A stretch of 64,000 bases of DNA from a bacterium (GCA_024742475.1 JANSYI010000010.1:62001-126000), one strand, 5' to 3'; shown: positions 47,901 through 59,000, numbered from the stretch's first letter. Numbers and translations: made by a program. Notes: generated by a model from the letters alone, not told the origin.

Positions 47901-49618
47901 CGCGCGACGTCGAGGTTGTCGGGCTGGATCGCGAGGGTACGCTCGAGAGCCTTGAGCGCGCGCTCGGGCTGTCCGAGGCGGTCGTTGCACAGACCAGCGA
48001 CGCGCCGGTACAGCAGCACGCGCTCCTCGATGTCGGCGATGCGGTCGGCCGCGCTCTGCAGCACCTCGACCAGGTCGGCGAGTCGACGCTGCCGCTCGTA
48101 GAGCCCGGTGAGGTCGTCCCAGCGGCGGTCGGCGACGAACGCGTCACGAAGTCGGCGCGTCGCCTTGTCGTGGCCGGGCTCGAGCCGGAGGACCTCGGTC
48201 CAAACCCGAATCGCGCTGGTGCGGTTCTGCAGCCGCTCTCCGTAGAGGCCACCGAGGTGCTGCAGCAGCGCGATGGCTTGATCGCGCTCGCAGGTCCGCA
48301 GCTTGCGATGGAGGATCTCCGCCGCGTGCGCCCAGCGAGACTCTCGCTCGTAGAGCCGAGCCAGAGCCGCGAGCGCGCGGTCGTCGTCCCCGTGATGGGT
48401 GAGCACGTCGTTCCACGCCTCGATCGCCTCGCGTCGGTCGCCCAGACGGTCCTCGGCCAGACGCGCGAGATCGATGCGAGCGGCGAGCGCTTCTTCGCCC
48501 TGCAGGTCGTCGAGCTCTTCGCGGCGCAGGGCGATGAGCGCCCGGAAGTCGCGGCGTTCCTCGTGGATGCGAGCGAGCAGCGCCCGCGCTCCGCGATCCT
48601 TGGGGGAGATGGCGAGCACCCGCTCGAGCGGCTCGAGGGCGCGCTGCGGGTTGCCGAGTTCCTCGACCCAGATCGTGGCCATCTTGCGGAGCAGCTCGCA
48701 CTCGCGCTCTGTGTCGCCATCGGCTCCGGCCGCGGCGATGCGCTTCTCGTAGACGCCGAGCAGGTCGGCGTGGCGCCCCGCCTTGGCATAGGTCTCCGCG
48801 AGGGCGTCGAGGCTCTCCTCGTGCGTGGGGTCGACCTCGAGGATGCGCTGGAGCGTGGCCAGAGCCATGGTGTCCAGGCGCAGCTTGTCGCGGTACAGCG
48901 CCGCGATCTCGAGGAGGGCCGCGATGCGCTGCTCCTTGACGTCCTCACCCGCCCCGAGCCGTTCGAGCTCGTCCTTGAGGAGGTCGACGAGCGCGGTCCA
49001 CTTGCCGCCGGCCCGGTAGAGGCGGACGAGGGCTTCGGACGCCCGGGGGTCGTGCCCGTCCTCGCGAATGACCGAGCGCCACATCTCGATCGCGCGGTCG
49101 CCCGAGTCGAGCCGCTCCTCGGCCAGCGTCGCCACCTCTTCGGCGAGCGCGAAGCGGATCTGCGGATCCTTGCTCGCGCGGCGGGCCTGAACCAGCACCT
49201 GAATGAGCTGGGTCGTCTTGTTGTCGTCGCCGAACAGCTCTCGATAGAAGCCGAGCACCTCGGGGTGCGCGGGGTCGGTGCGACGGACGCGGCGGTAGTA
49301 GGGCTCGGCCAGCTGCGGCTGGTCGCCGCGACGCCAGAGCACCGACGCGGCGGTGAGCACGGCCTCGTTCCCGCTGCCGTCTCGGGGTGCCCGCTGGGCG
49401 GCCGCCTTGGCGGTGTCGACGAGCTCGGGGGTCTCCGCCCCGGCGACGAGCATCACGGCCAAGACCGTGGCGACGGCCTCGGCAGAGTCCGGATTGTTCT
49501 TGGCTTCGATTCGGGCTTGAGCGAGGTCGACACCGTCGACAGCCGCCGCCAAGGCGGTGCGGGAATCGTCGTCATCGGCGCTGAGGAGCTGGGCGAGAGC
49601 AGAGCGAACTTCGGCCAT
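38948..49618 (-). CDS. Giant TPR-repeat protein (3,556 residues)
   Basis: A single open frame of 10,671 bp, starting at the ATG at 49618 (MAEVRSALAQLLSADDDD). There is no signal peptide or membrane segment. Almost the whole length consists of helical repeats of the TPR type, in pairs such as ALARLYERESRWAHAAEILH and LAEERLDSGDRAIEMWRSVI; a recurring pattern is a LYExxxxWxxL helix followed by a Dxxxxx-AIxxWxxVLxxDP helix. That allows room for roughly 100 repeat units. Protein composition is very rich in Leu, Ala, Glu, Arg and Asp and almost free of Cys. Such solenoids act as scaffolds; no catalytic domain is seen. Cytoplasmic. Its function is unknown. Confidence 0.93.
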   Translation of the reverse strand: MAEVRSALAQLLSADDDDSRTALAAAVDGVDLAQARIEAKNNPDSAEAVATVLAVMLVAGAETPELVDTAKAAAQRAPRDGSGNEAVLTAASVLWRRGDQPQLAEPYYRRVRRTDPAHPEVLGFYRELFGDDNKTTQLIQVLVQARRASKDPQIRFALAEEVATLAEERLDSGDRAIEMWRSVIREDGHDPRASEALVRLYRAGGKWTALVDLLKDELERLGAGEDVKEQRIAALLEIAALYRDKLRLDTMALATLQRILEVDPTHEESLDALAETYAKAGRHADLLGVYEKRIAAAGADGDTERECELLRKMATIWVEELGNPQRALEPLERVLAISPKDRGARALLARIHEERRDFRALIALRREELDDLQGEEALAARIDLARLAEDRLGDRREAIEAWNDVLTHHGDDDRALAALARLYERESRWAHAAEILHRKLRTCERDQAIALLQHLGGLYGERLQNRTSAIRVWTEVLRLEPGHDKATRRLRDAFVADRRWDDLTGLYERQRRLADLVEVLQSAADRIADIEERVLLYRRVAGLCNDRLGQPERALKALERTLAIQPDNLDVARELLPIYREQSNWARLMSTYDVLFSAATDADERLELLASMREVAEDRLHSPALTLQLASKAYHLRPEDETLREQLEQSAERADGWDELTTIFEERIEVPGVGDDERLVLLEKLAVIARDRLFKPDDAQRYFRRIIELQPTNAEAMAALEDIYSSTRRWDDLSEVYRRRLDVTDDIDARLATLRGLAKLQEEQLGDLEAAAESYRTILTLSENDAASLDALTRIYRNRGHWAELAAILEQKLELSSSDTSRIPLMFELAQLHATRLQDSDRAVGGFLSVLEIDPSHADTVAALEELRAADPSTSLAVMRGLLPFYKRTENRPKEAEAMEVIVAAEDDEAEKLELLTTLAGIYERMEERRDDALRIRDQLFRADPGQWEARQVLARLGGELGRMQDVSDAYEAALAGLAQEAESAEAEGRTLPRERANLRRDLLLEHAVILRDQLGERARAEAAFGVVLSHDETHQGAYEALETLLRERDAHEELVALYRRRVDVTFNQREQKELLSRIIELSRNVLGDRRMAVATAEELLDLIPDDLATIGLLAEMYAEGTETDDYFKLEETLGRQAELVEDASDARELRVRQASLRMQYLGDAFGAVDLLGQVLGEDPDHEEARRLLEELLGIHEVQLQACALLEPLYARLGDHLGRIRVAQVRREHAIANGASDDAIGYLMQIARVYETDMGDPGTAMSYVREAYLTDPTRFDTRQEIERLGLGLGRFAELSEVWKSALEHERVVDSALRIDLTTRHARLLDQHLRDQEGAREAYSQLLALDPPDATLAHEAVSKLCRLHLEAGDGVALIEAKRALLRFLDTPSQQVDVRLEIAAVQLELRDRVGAALTFSEVLDRQPANAVALDALERLFTEEEEWARLVEVIEHRIGVTTDARARAALWRQFGELQRDKLDDPHRAIESFQSVLDLKVGRDETTYALQSLTDLHESLEHWPDVEECLRRLTTIAQTEEIRVGLLTRTAIVVGKKLGRGGDALDLLKRVLDLAPTDARARSEVGGYLEADATRERAIRILTPLYEAEQNWPALVELEELQARKQPSGRRRLQALLKVAATQEEKLQDADKAFGVLCEAMVEAADQPELASILEKVERLGAEDERGEALLAAYSQTVDHILDSGLQMRVLRSQGKVALERLGKLDEARRAYERVLDISPDATEAADALEQIYLRQDDFEPLSALLVARADRASDEARDAALTRAAEINREQLGRPEDAIRLYERLSPDAMARPEIQDVLEPLYEQTERWRELAAHLNRKLARQDSTESVQTHLRLGRLYGGRLEDPETGIHHLSAALKLDPDQAVATEELDRYLEDPSMRTRVAELLEPVFAAVADWSRLIQIQEIRLEDANDDASRMRILMRIAQIEEEQLEDLERAMTSYERLFKEQPTSRRVRDQLSRLSGVLGQTERYAALLTEYVQTEGADDNTDEMLAVVREAADLWSGVLRQPDRAVPLLQRIRAANPEDRQVFASLESTLTHAEMWPELGALYWSEVDGALEEDRQIEVLRKLATLAQEMLDDPDEAARAYRRMLDIRPSYELARSRLEQIYADNDKHRDLLDLLRERLDQSTDVHARAEVALRIAAIQDGALDEPDAAVDTIEMLLADASDDADGVLLLEQIAQRRRELRARILDILRPIYERAGNVRRLVEVDEWRLTQTEDPVARHELYRGMATLLVGSPDTAEAAFRTLCRALAEPGPQDALEDLDREVERMAETLELRGALAEALVAAADAEMLQGDEDRRLTLMVRGAALLGEHGAMERAVETLRAALELRDDHAEALARLDGALTALGYHEELAGVLSKRATVAEDDTDRVELQRRLARLYEEVLVRPEAAETAWKGLLDIEPGDKEALSRLSRVYEASGSTRALIDVLERQVENSLDEAERRDLRMQLANLQRETLKDRGAEIDVLRALLMDAPSDDDAMAALARALEAEGRHAEAADVVSERAALTQNEERRASLVLDVARMYRGPLEDVPGALERYEQVLAIMPNQDGALTDLVALSKEADSFETASMLVMEPLEHAGRLNELAEVLAARAELSQDPTETVEALQRLARLRVERLDDLAGALEASNALLDVVDGDEALSEALDQGGRLAVQLGTGGDHLDLLAARASDESLPPDARVITAMYAANLAEEVLGDPERALGLLSPLVSAGLANLEVCLRAERLGRAASNLDAVEAALVEGARLAPDPSQQSELLVRLGDVRREQGQAGTALEAYREAFDIDGASAAVRGMEALLEGRDGAPSSALLDALEQAYQSAGDRRGQASVTALRLEVADEGDHPRLLEQLATLREEGGGTPDEALDAWGRLLVLDPDATNVLERLLALAESDPSLTRPAVAKMLEAVEAARSRDHVPVGVCVRAAGLQLEALRDPAAAMETIAVVLEEQPDMPEALDLLIASSRAAGEASMLHDALARSAALQVDPVKAVELWNEAATVAQSALANPDQALEDLEALLAVDENDTRAWQTLLSLRSAAGDAGALADALGRRAGITADEDERRELRYRLANLLVDKLERPEDAIGVYQDMLADRPDDVGAAAELEMLLRRMERWQDVRDVLERKLELADGDDRIAVLEDLAQVAEHRLDDTSDAIERYQQILVERPRYGAAEQALERLLTAEERWVELSEALENRMHDSREQGDVPTYRAVTSALATLLASELSHPERAKELLDALLEDDPGYVPALLGKAAVYEAMGEEGAMQLTLRRAADLDPQGPEGAALHLRLASLERDADARQGHLERALQLDPANLDAGRALIDLYRDSESWDKLAHALEMVAGRTEDPSVRRELILERVDVMLGRMDDADGALRVLHGLYKEVQDDIGINRRIADALYAADRYDDASNMYGWLVSVGRQSKRNKALAHDLTRLARIALASSEPDGAKEQLLEAYRIDTTNVETLMVLGELHEQESDWRDALKIYRTMLLQNADQSGLLRRGDIYVNLARAHVALDEKPKARAMLRRGLEEDGEHPELSGQLAALED

Positions 49619-49745
49619 GGGTCGTCGTGTTTCGATCGTGTACGCGGCGAGCGAGGCGGCGCGAGGCAATCGCACGCCCCGTCGCCGACTCCGACCCTCG
49701 GGGGGACGGAGGGGACGCAACTCTACGCCTGCGGCGCGGCCGCAT

Positions 49746-50591
49746 TCAACGAGAACCGGGGGGATTCTTCGCGGCGGACTCGAACGAGGTCATCAGCAGG
49801 ACGAGGCTCGCGGCCGCGGCTGCGGCGACGTTCAGCGAGCCGAGTCGTCCATGGCGCGCCAAGGTGACCTGGAAGTCACACGACTGCGCGGTGAGCCGAC
49901 GGATGCCCCGGCCCTCGCTGCCGAGCACGAGCACGACCGCCTCGGGTATCGCGTCGGCACGGCACAGCCCCGCCAGGTCCTCCGACGCATCGACCACGGT
50001 CCCCACGACCCACAGACCCGCCTCCTTGCAGGTGCGCAGGGCCTGCGCGAGGTTGGTGACCTCGGCCATGGCCAAGCGCTCGCTGGCGCCCGCCGAGGCG
50101 CGAGCGACCGTCGCGGTCAGGCCCACGGCCCGGTCGCGGGGCCAGAATACACCGCTTGCGCCGAAGAACTCGCAACTACGGAGGATGGCACCGAGATTTT
50201 GGGGGTCCACCACGCCGTCGAGCGCCACGAGGACCTTGCGGGGTGCCTCGCTGGGGCGCGCGATGAGATCGGCGAGGTCGAGCAACGGAGGCGGCGCGGC
50301 CAAGGCCACGATGCCCCGGGGGTCCGCATCGCCGGCCGCGAGCTGCAGCGCGTCGCGGTCGACGTGTTCGACCGGGATGCCCAGCGCGGCGGCGCGTTGC
50401 GAGACCTCGAAGTCGCGCCGCTCGTCGACCAGGATCCGCTCGATCCGATCGGACGCCGCGTCGAAGAGCTCGACCACGGCGCGCTCTCCCGGCACCGCAT
50501 AGCGCGCGGGTCGGCCCCGCCCCTTGGAAGGGCGAGCCTTGGACTTCGAGCGTCGACGAGGTTTATTGCGGGGCGGTTCGGATGACGCCAT
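49746..50591 (-). CDS. rlmB: SpoU/TrmH-family RNA 2'-O-methyltransferase (RlmB-like)
   Basis: 281 residues. Motif 1 VALDGVVDPQNLGAILRSCE, motif 2 VLVLGSEGRGIRRL and motif 3 GSLNVAAAAAASLVL define the knotted SPOUT fold and its AdoMet pocket. A basic N-terminal tail (PRRRSKSKARPSKGRGRPAR) and an L7Ae-like substrate domain (about 35-100) precede it. RlmB methylates a 23S rRNA guanosine; other targets in the family are tRNA positions, so the exact substrate is probable rather than certain. Its start lies 29 bp inside the upstream LpoA-like gene. Confidence 0.9.
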   Translation of the reverse strand: MASSEPPRNKPRRRSKSKARPSKGRGRPARYAVPGERAVVELFDAASDRIERILVDERRDFEVSQRAAALGIPVEHVDRDALQLAAGDADPRGIVALAAPPPLLDLADLIARPSEAPRKVLVALDGVVDPQNLGAILRSCEFFGASGVFWPRDRAVGLTATVARASAGASERLAMAEVTNLAQALRTCKEAGLWVVGTVVDASEDLAGLCRADAIPEAVVLVLGSEGRGIRRLTAQSCDFQVTLARHGRLGSLNVAAAAAASLVLLMTSFESAAKNPPGSR

Positions 50592-52302
50592 CGGGAGCCA
50601 CGTGGGCGAGAGTCAGCCGGGGCGGGCCCGGGTCGGTGGGTTGCAGCGCGCGCTCGAGCGCCTTGTACACGAGAAGCTCCTGGTCGCCCGGCGGCTGGCC
50701 TTCGGCGTCGAGGTACGCCTGCTCGAACTCGGCGGTGCCATCGGAGCTCCAGGCGGTCGGGGCGATCCAGACCTCGGCGAGGATCTTGCGGGCGTCGATC
50801 AGCGCGTGGGCGCTCGCCCCCTCGGCCGTGCTCAGCACCATGACGCCCTCCTCACCGGACGCCGAAGGTGCGAGGTCGAGGCGGATCAGCTGCCGCACGA
50901 CGGACTCGAGCCGGGAGAGGTGGTCGGGCACGATCACCGCGCCGCCGGACCGCAGCCCGCCGAGCAGCGGCGTGATGAGGGGCTGAAAGCTGGTGGTGTC
51001 CGGCGGGTAGGTCTGCACGACCAGGTCGTCGACGCCCTCGGGGCCGACGGCGGCCTCGATCGCCCGCAACGCGCGGCGTCCGTAGCCGTTGGCCGGCGCC
51101 AGCACCATGATCTGCCGCGCGCCACGGTCGCGGGCCAGCGCGATGAGGCCCTCGACCCGCGCCTCGAGACTGGGTGCGACCCCCAACGCGCCGCCCACGG
51201 CCTCTCCGGGCACGATGACGGGGACGTCCGCGCCGACCGCCTCGTGGACGGCTCGCACGTTCGAGGCCCCGATCGGCCCGACCAACACGGTCGCGCCATC
51301 GTCGACGAGGCTTCGCGCGGCTCGACGGGCGGAGGACTTGTTCGAGCCGGCGTCGGCCCACAAGAAGCCCGCCATCTCGGCGTCGGCGAGGGAGACCGCC
51401 GAGACCGAGGCCGCGGCCAGCTGAGCGTCGGCGAACGCCGAGAGCGGGCCGCTGCGGGGGAGCAGGACTCCGACCTTCGCGGGCGGGCCCGCGCACGCCC
51501 GCACCCACGGTGGGGCATCGGGGGCGGGCCGGGCGAGCTTCGCCAGCGCTTCGAGGCACGCTCGCGCGGGGCCGGGCTCGAGGCCGGCCGCCTCCTCTTC
51601 GAGCGTCGTGCCGGGCAGCGTGCGCCCCAACGACGCGATGCGGGCGTCGGCGTGCAGCGCGGCGGCGGTGTCGTCGGGCAGCGAGGCGCGCCACTGCGCG
51701 TACGCCGTGAGCGCTGGGCCGAACGCTGCGTCACGCTCGAGCGCGACGGCACGCACACCCTCGAGGGGCCCGGGCTCCAGTCCACTGAGGGCGACGACGG
51801 TGGGGTCGGAGAGCTCGCGCAGCGCGACCTGCGGGTCCCCACCCCGGGCCAGCGCGCGCAGACGGATCTGCGTGAGCGAACGCTCCAAGTCGGTGGGCTC
51901 AGGCGGTGGAGGCTCCCACTGCAGCGCGCGGTAGGCCATCGCGGCCGCGTCGACGTCCTGCCCGAGCAGGTAGGCCCGAGCGGCCTTGGCGTGCAGGGCT
52001 TCCCGGGCGAGCGTGGGGGGAGGATCCTGGTTGAGTATCTCGTCGGCGATCGCCACGACCTCATCCGAGCGTGGCGTGTCCTTCCACGCGTCCTGCAGCC
52101 GCGTCCACGCGTCGGCCAGCGCCGGGTCGAGGGAGGCGGTGTCCACCTCGCTCTTGCGGCCCTCGCCCAGGAACGTGGGCATCGTCGTCGGACCCCGGCG
52201 GCAGCCGGGCGCGGTCAGCACGGCCGCCAGGGCGACCCATCGGAGCTTGCGGAACAACACGGGGAAGCTGCTCGACCGAACGCGCGAGGAGGGCTCGATC
52301 AT
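50563..52302 (-). CDS. LpoA-like lipoprotein with periplasmic binding-protein fold
   Basis: 579 residues from the ATG at 52302; a GTG at 52260 gives a tighter signal peptide (FRKLRWVALAAVLTAPGC). Lipobox Cys is in TAPGC. The N-terminal half (about 50-260) is helical and TPR-like (ADAWTRLQDAW, AREALHAKAARAYLLGQ), and the C-terminal half is a type I periplasmic-binding fold (KVGVLLPRSGPLSAFADAQL, GATVLVGPIGASNVRA, GARQIMVLAPANGYGRRAL). TPR plus this fold is the plan of LpoA, which activates penicillin-binding protein 1A from the outer membrane. It overlaps rlmB by 29 bp and diverges from the TPR gene next to it. Confidence 0.83.
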   Translation of the reverse strand: MIEPSSRVRSSSFPVLFRKLRWVALAAVLTAPGCRRGPTTMPTFLGEGRKSEVDTASLDPALADAWTRLQDAWKDTPRSDEVVAIADEILNQDPPPTLAREALHAKAARAYLLGQDVDAAAMAYRALQWEPPPPEPTDLERSLTQIRLRALARGGDPQVALRELSDPTVVALSGLEPGPLEGVRAVALERDAAFGPALTAYAQWRASLPDDTAAALHADARIASLGRTLPGTTLEEEAAGLEPGPARACLEALAKLARPAPDAPPWVRACAGPPAKVGVLLPRSGPLSAFADAQLAAASVSAVSLADAEMAGFLWADAGSNKSSARRAARSLVDDGATVLVGPIGASNVRAVHEAVGADVPVIVPGEAVGGALGVAPSLEARVEGLIALARDRGARQIMVLAPANGYGRRALRAIEAAVGPEGVDDLVVQTYPPDTTSFQPLITPLLGGLRSGGAVIVPDHLSRLESVVRQLIRLDLAPSASGEEGVMVLSTAEGASAHALIDARKILAEVWIAPTAWSSDGTAEFEQAYLDAEGQPPGDQELLVYKALERALQPTDPGPPRLTLAHVAPDGVIRTAPQ

Positions 52303-52328
52303 CCGTGCGCATGATATATCAGACGTCC

Positions 52329-53657
52329 ATGGTCGGTCGGGACGTCGAAGAGTTCGACAGCGGGTACGGCGAATCGAGCCGCTACGCCGCGCACCTCGAC
52401 CGCGGGTGGGCTCTGCTCGACCGCGGCGACCTCGTCGCGGCACGTACGTCGGTCGAGCACGCCCAAGAGGTTCGACCCGACGACCCCGACGCGAGCGTCC
52501 TGCTGGGCGCGATCGCGCTGGCCGAGGGCGACCCGGCGGAGGCGCTACGCTGCTACGAGCGGGCCGCCGAGCTCGACCCCGAATACCTCGAGCCCTACGT
52601 CGCGGCCGCCCAAGTGTGCCTCTTCGATCTCGAAGATCCCGGCCGGGCGCTGCGGTTCTGCGAGGACGCGCTCGAGCTCGAGCACCTCTCCGCGTTCGAA
52701 GCGCTGGACCTTGGCCTGCTGCAGGCCGAGTGCGTCTTGGCGGCCGCCGGCGCTGCGCAGCAGGGCACCCGAGGCGCCGGCGGGTTCGAGCCGGTCGACC
52801 TGGGGGCCGAAACGCCCGAACTTGGCCAAGCCGAGGATCTCGCCGTGGTCCTCGCCACGCTGGAGCTCGCCGCGCGCGGGCCCACCGACGCCGATCTCGA
52901 GGCGCGCGACCCCGTGCTGGTCGAGGCTGCCGAGGCGCTCATGCTCGACAACGAGGGCGACCGCCTCGACGAGGACGAGCAGCGCGACCGGGTCGCTCGA
53001 GCGTTCCAGCTCCTGATGCGCTGGGCTCGGCTCAAGCTCGACCTGGGCGAGATCGCCAGCGCCACCGAGCAGCTCGGCAAGCTCACCGCGTGGTTCCCCG
53101 AGGAGGCCGACGCCTGGTACCTGCTCGGTGAGGCGCGGCTGAGAAGCCAAGACGTCTTGCGCGCGACCGAGGCCAGCCTCCGCACCCTCGAGCTCGACAC
53201 CCGCACGCCCCTGCCCGGCTGGCTGCCCCCCGTCGGCCGACTGCAGCGCCGCGTGCTGCAAACCCTACAAAGGGTCGAGATCCCGGCGATCCAGCAGGCG
53301 ATTCGAGACGACCGCCCGATCGCGGTGCTCATCCAAGAGCGACCCGCACCCGAGCTCGTCGCCGAAGGCATCGACCCACGCCTGCCCGCGCTCGCGCTGG
53401 GCACCCGGCTGGACCCGCAGGCCCCTGCCCTCACGCTCACCGGCATCGCGATCTACGTCGCCAACATCGCCCGCGTCTGCCGCGACGCCACGCAGTTCGA
53501 AGAGGAGCTCAAGCTCTCCCTCGACGAGGAGCTCGGCGTCTTCTTCGCCGACGCCGCCGAGGCCGCCGAGGCCGAGGACGAAGCGCCCACCGAGACCCCG
53601 GCCGCCGCCGCGGGAGACGACAAGAAGCCCCGCCGCCGACGCCGACGCAAGAGCTGA
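52329..53657 (+). CDS. TPR protein fused to a zincin-like domain without HExxH
   Basis: 442 residues from the ATG at 52329 (an ATG six codons earlier lies in an AT-rich, promoter-like stretch). TPR repeats at the start (HLDRGWALLDRGDLVAARTS, LRCYERAAELDPEYLEPYVA) and again near 240. The C-terminal part (about 305-405: LPALALGTRLDPQAP, IAIYVANIARVCRD, EEELKLSLDEELGVFF) resembles small zinc metallopeptidases of the Zincin_1 type, but the expected HExxHH is replaced by DEELGVFF, so it should be inactive. A Glu/Ala linker and a KKPRRRRRRKS tail follow. It starts about 26 bp from the divergent LpoA-like gene. Confidence 0.8.
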   Translation: MVGRDVEEFDSGYGESSRYAAHLDRGWALLDRGDLVAARTSVEHAQEVRPDDPDASVLLGAIALAEGDPAEALRCYERAAELDPEYLEPYVAAAQVCLFDLEDPGRALRFCEDALELEHLSAFEALDLGLLQAECVLAAAGAAQQGTRGAGGFEPVDLGAETPELGQAEDLAVVLATLELAARGPTDADLEARDPVLVEAAEALMLDNEGDRLDEDEQRDRVARAFQLLMRWARLKLDLGEIASATEQLGKLTAWFPEEADAWYLLGEARLRSQDVLRATEASLRTLELDTRTPLPGWLPPVGRLQRRVLQTLQRVEIPAIQQAIRDDRPIAVLIQERPAPELVAEGIDPRLPALALGTRLDPQAPALTLTGIAIYVANIARVCRDATQFEEELKLSLDEELGVFFADAAEAAEAEDEAPTETPAAAAGDDKKPRRRRRRKS

Positions 53658-53672
53658 ACCGGGGCAGTTGGC

Positions 53673-53924
53673 ATGCAACGACGGGCCAAGAGCGGCCGCT
53701 CCCTTCTCCTGGCGTTGCTCTGGCTCATCCTCGCGCCGTTCGGCGCCGCCGCATTCTCGGCTCTCTTCGCCACCACCCCGCTGACGGTGTCACGGCTTTC
53801 CTCGGATGAGTCGCCCCGGGATCTGGGCGCGCGAGTCGTTCGGGCACGTGAGCAACCGACGACTCGGACCACGCTCAGCCGCGTCGAACCTCGCGTTTCG
53901 CGAAGTTCACGATGGCCGAGCTGA
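53673..53924 (+). CDS. Small exported or membrane-anchored ORF, possibly a gene remnant
   Basis: 83 residues, 15 bp after the TPR/zincin-like gene. The first 35 residues are a convincing signal or anchor segment (SGRSLLLALLWLILAPFGAA), but residues 45-83 are Arg/Ser-rich and look out of frame. It may be a real small protein or the 5' part of a gene truncated by the rearrangement that left the dnaE-tail copy at 53978. The remaining 116 bp up to the kinase hold the hairpin and that copy, and no gene. Confidence 0.35.
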   Translation: MQRRAKSGRSLLLALLWLILAPFGAAAFSALFATTPLTVSRLSSDESPRDLGARVVRAREQPTTRTTLSRVEPRVSRSSRWPS

Positions 53925-53937
53925 CGCCGGAGGCCCC

Positions 53938-53960
53938 GAACTTCGCGGTCTGCGAAGTTC
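53938..53960. terminator. Perfect hairpin in the convergent gap before the kinase gene
   Basis: GAACTTCGC (53938-53946) and GCGAAGTTC (53952-53960) pair over 9 bp with a 5-nt loop. A partial copy of one arm (CGCGAAGTTCAC) lies upstream at about 53900. It sits between the plus-strand TPR genes and the minus-strand kinase and could end either transcript; there is no T-run. Confidence 0.5.
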
Positions 53961-53977
53961 ACCCGCCCTGAACTGAG

Positions 53978-54028
53978 TCAGCGCATCGTCGCGGCGCCCT
54001 GCCCGAACATGCGCTCGAGCGCGAGCAT
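53978..54028 (-). repeat. 51-bp duplicate of the dnaE 3' end, distal copy
   Basis: Identical over 51 bp to 55106-55156, the last 17 codons of dnaE including its stop. It lies 12 bp beyond the stop of the kinase gene, so the kinase is bracketed by direct repeats 1,128 bp apart. The identity stops exactly at the dnaE stop codon on one side and at the shared GAGCAT on the other. Confidence 0.9.
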
Positions 54029-54040
54029 CAGCCCCGCGAC

Positions 54041-55105
54041 TCATCGTTGCACATTGGACTGCGTGCCGAGGCCGAAGATGAGAGCGCCCACGAGGAACCC
54101 CAACACGGCGCCGACCATCCCTCCGCCCGCGACGACGAAGAGCGCCATGCCGATGACGCCCGCGAGCCAAAACGCCGTCCGACTCAGCTCGCTCCCCTTC
54201 GTCGCCGGCACCGCCGAAGGCCGATGAGAGAGCGCCCCGGGGTTGTGGGTCGACGCCGGCGCTTGCGGCTGTGCGAGCGCCACGGGGGCCGGGACGGGCG
54301 GCAGCGCAGGCATGCTGGTCGCAGGAGGCGGCCGCAACACCGCCGCCACGTTCGCGGGTCGTTGTTGTGGGTCTGCGCGGAGCAGCCACTGCAGCAGGTC
54401 GCGCAGCGGCCCGGGCTTGATCACGGTCGAGAGGTCGACGTCGAGGCCGATTGACGGCAGCTTCGCCGCGTCGGTTCCGGTGGCCGCGGCGGCCAGGGTC
54501 GCGCCGAGGCCGTAGAGGTCCGACGCAGGCGAGGACTGGCCCCGAAGCTGCTCGGGCGCCATGTACCCGTACGTGCCGACGACGGTGGACTGGCGGGTGT
54601 CGACGACCGCCGCGCGCACGCTGCCGAAGTCGACCAGCGACACGTGCCCATCGGCCGCGATCACCACGTTGGCCGGCTTGACGTCGCGATGAATGACCGG
54701 AGGGTTGAGCGCATGCAGGTACGCGAGCGCGTCGAGGAGCCGACGAAGAATCGCGTCGAGCTGTGCATCGGAAAACCGCGCGCCGCGATCGATCATCGAC
54801 TGCAGGCTCTCCCCGGGCGAACGCTCCATCACGAGCCAGAACGTGCCGGTGTCCTCATCCCCGCCGTGTTCGACGTAGGCGGGGACGCTGGGGTGCGCAA
54901 TCGACCGCAGCACCGCGCACTCGCGCTCGAAGAGCTCGAAGCGCTTCCACGCCTCCGACCCGGCGAGGCGAAACACCTTGACCACCACGGGCATGCCCGT
55001 GGCCGTGTCCAGGGCGGCCAGCGTGAGGCCTTGCCCGCCACGGCCCAACGGTGCCTCGATCCGATAGCGCGTCGGCAGGCCGGGGACGTCGAGCGCGTCG
55101 CTCAT
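54041..55105 (-). CDS. Ser/Thr protein kinase with C-terminal membrane anchor
   Basis: 354 residues. Kinase domain about 14-255: Gly loop LGRGGQGLTLA, Lys in VVVKVF, catalytic HRDVKPANVVI, DFGSVRA and the activation end GTYGYMAPEQL. It continues through a Pro/Ala linker (about 260-305) into two membrane helices at the end (TAFWLAGVIGMALFVVAGGG, then GAVLGFLVGALIFGLG). It is a Hanks-type kinase of the myxobacterial kind. Its ATG directly follows the dnaE stop with no spacer, and a 51-bp copy of the dnaE end lies just after it. Substrates unknown; FHA proteins such as that at 37.4 kb are typical readers. Confidence 0.93.
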   Translation of the reverse strand: MSDALDVPGLPTRYRIEAPLGRGGQGLTLAALDTATGMPVVVKVFRLAGSEAWKRFELFERECAVLRSIAHPSVPAYVEHGGDEDTGTFWLVMERSPGESLQSMIDRGARFSDAQLDAILRRLLDALAYLHALNPPVIHRDVKPANVVIAADGHVSLVDFGSVRAAVVDTRQSTVVGTYGYMAPEQLRGQSSPASDLYGLGATLAAAATGTDAAKLPSIGLDVDLSTVIKPGPLRDLLQWLLRADPQQRPANVAAVLRPPPATSMPALPPVPAPVALAQPQAPASTHNPGALSHRPSAVPATKGSELSRTAFWLAGVIGMALFVVAGGGMVGAVLGFLVGALIFGLGTQSNVQR

Positions 55106-58870
<3,765 letters not shown>

Positions 58871-58920
58871 CCTGGCGCCACGTTAGCCTAAGGGCCGGGG
58901 CTCGGGGAGAGCGCGCTACG

Positions 58921-59000
58921 CCTCCCCGTCGTCGCCCCCTCACCGTTGCGCAGAGGGGGCTCCTGCGGGGAGGCTGCGAGGGACGGGTCTGCTCGCTGTG
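58921..59000 (+). repeat. Dispersed GC-rich repeat, copy C (partial)
   Basis: In the 240-bp gap between dnaE and the symporter gene. CCTCCCCGTC, a GCCCCCTC block, GAGGGGGCTCCTGCGGGGAG and GTCTGCTCGC align in order with copies A and B at 17.0-17.4 kb, but the distal GGACCC block is missing. It is more diverged than A and B are from each other. No gene is seen in this gap. Confidence 0.6.

Noticed and set aside
39170..49867. Very long open frames on the plus strand opposite the giant TPR gene (up to about 1,700 codons)
   Set aside because: They are GC-driven antisense frames rich in Arg, Gly, His, Val and Leu without domains; the minus-strand frame has coherent TPR repeats and runs the full length.
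53673..53924. Calling this frame a firm secreted protein
   Set aside because: Only the first 35 residues look protein-like; no ribosome site and the rest seems random, so it is listed at low confidence.
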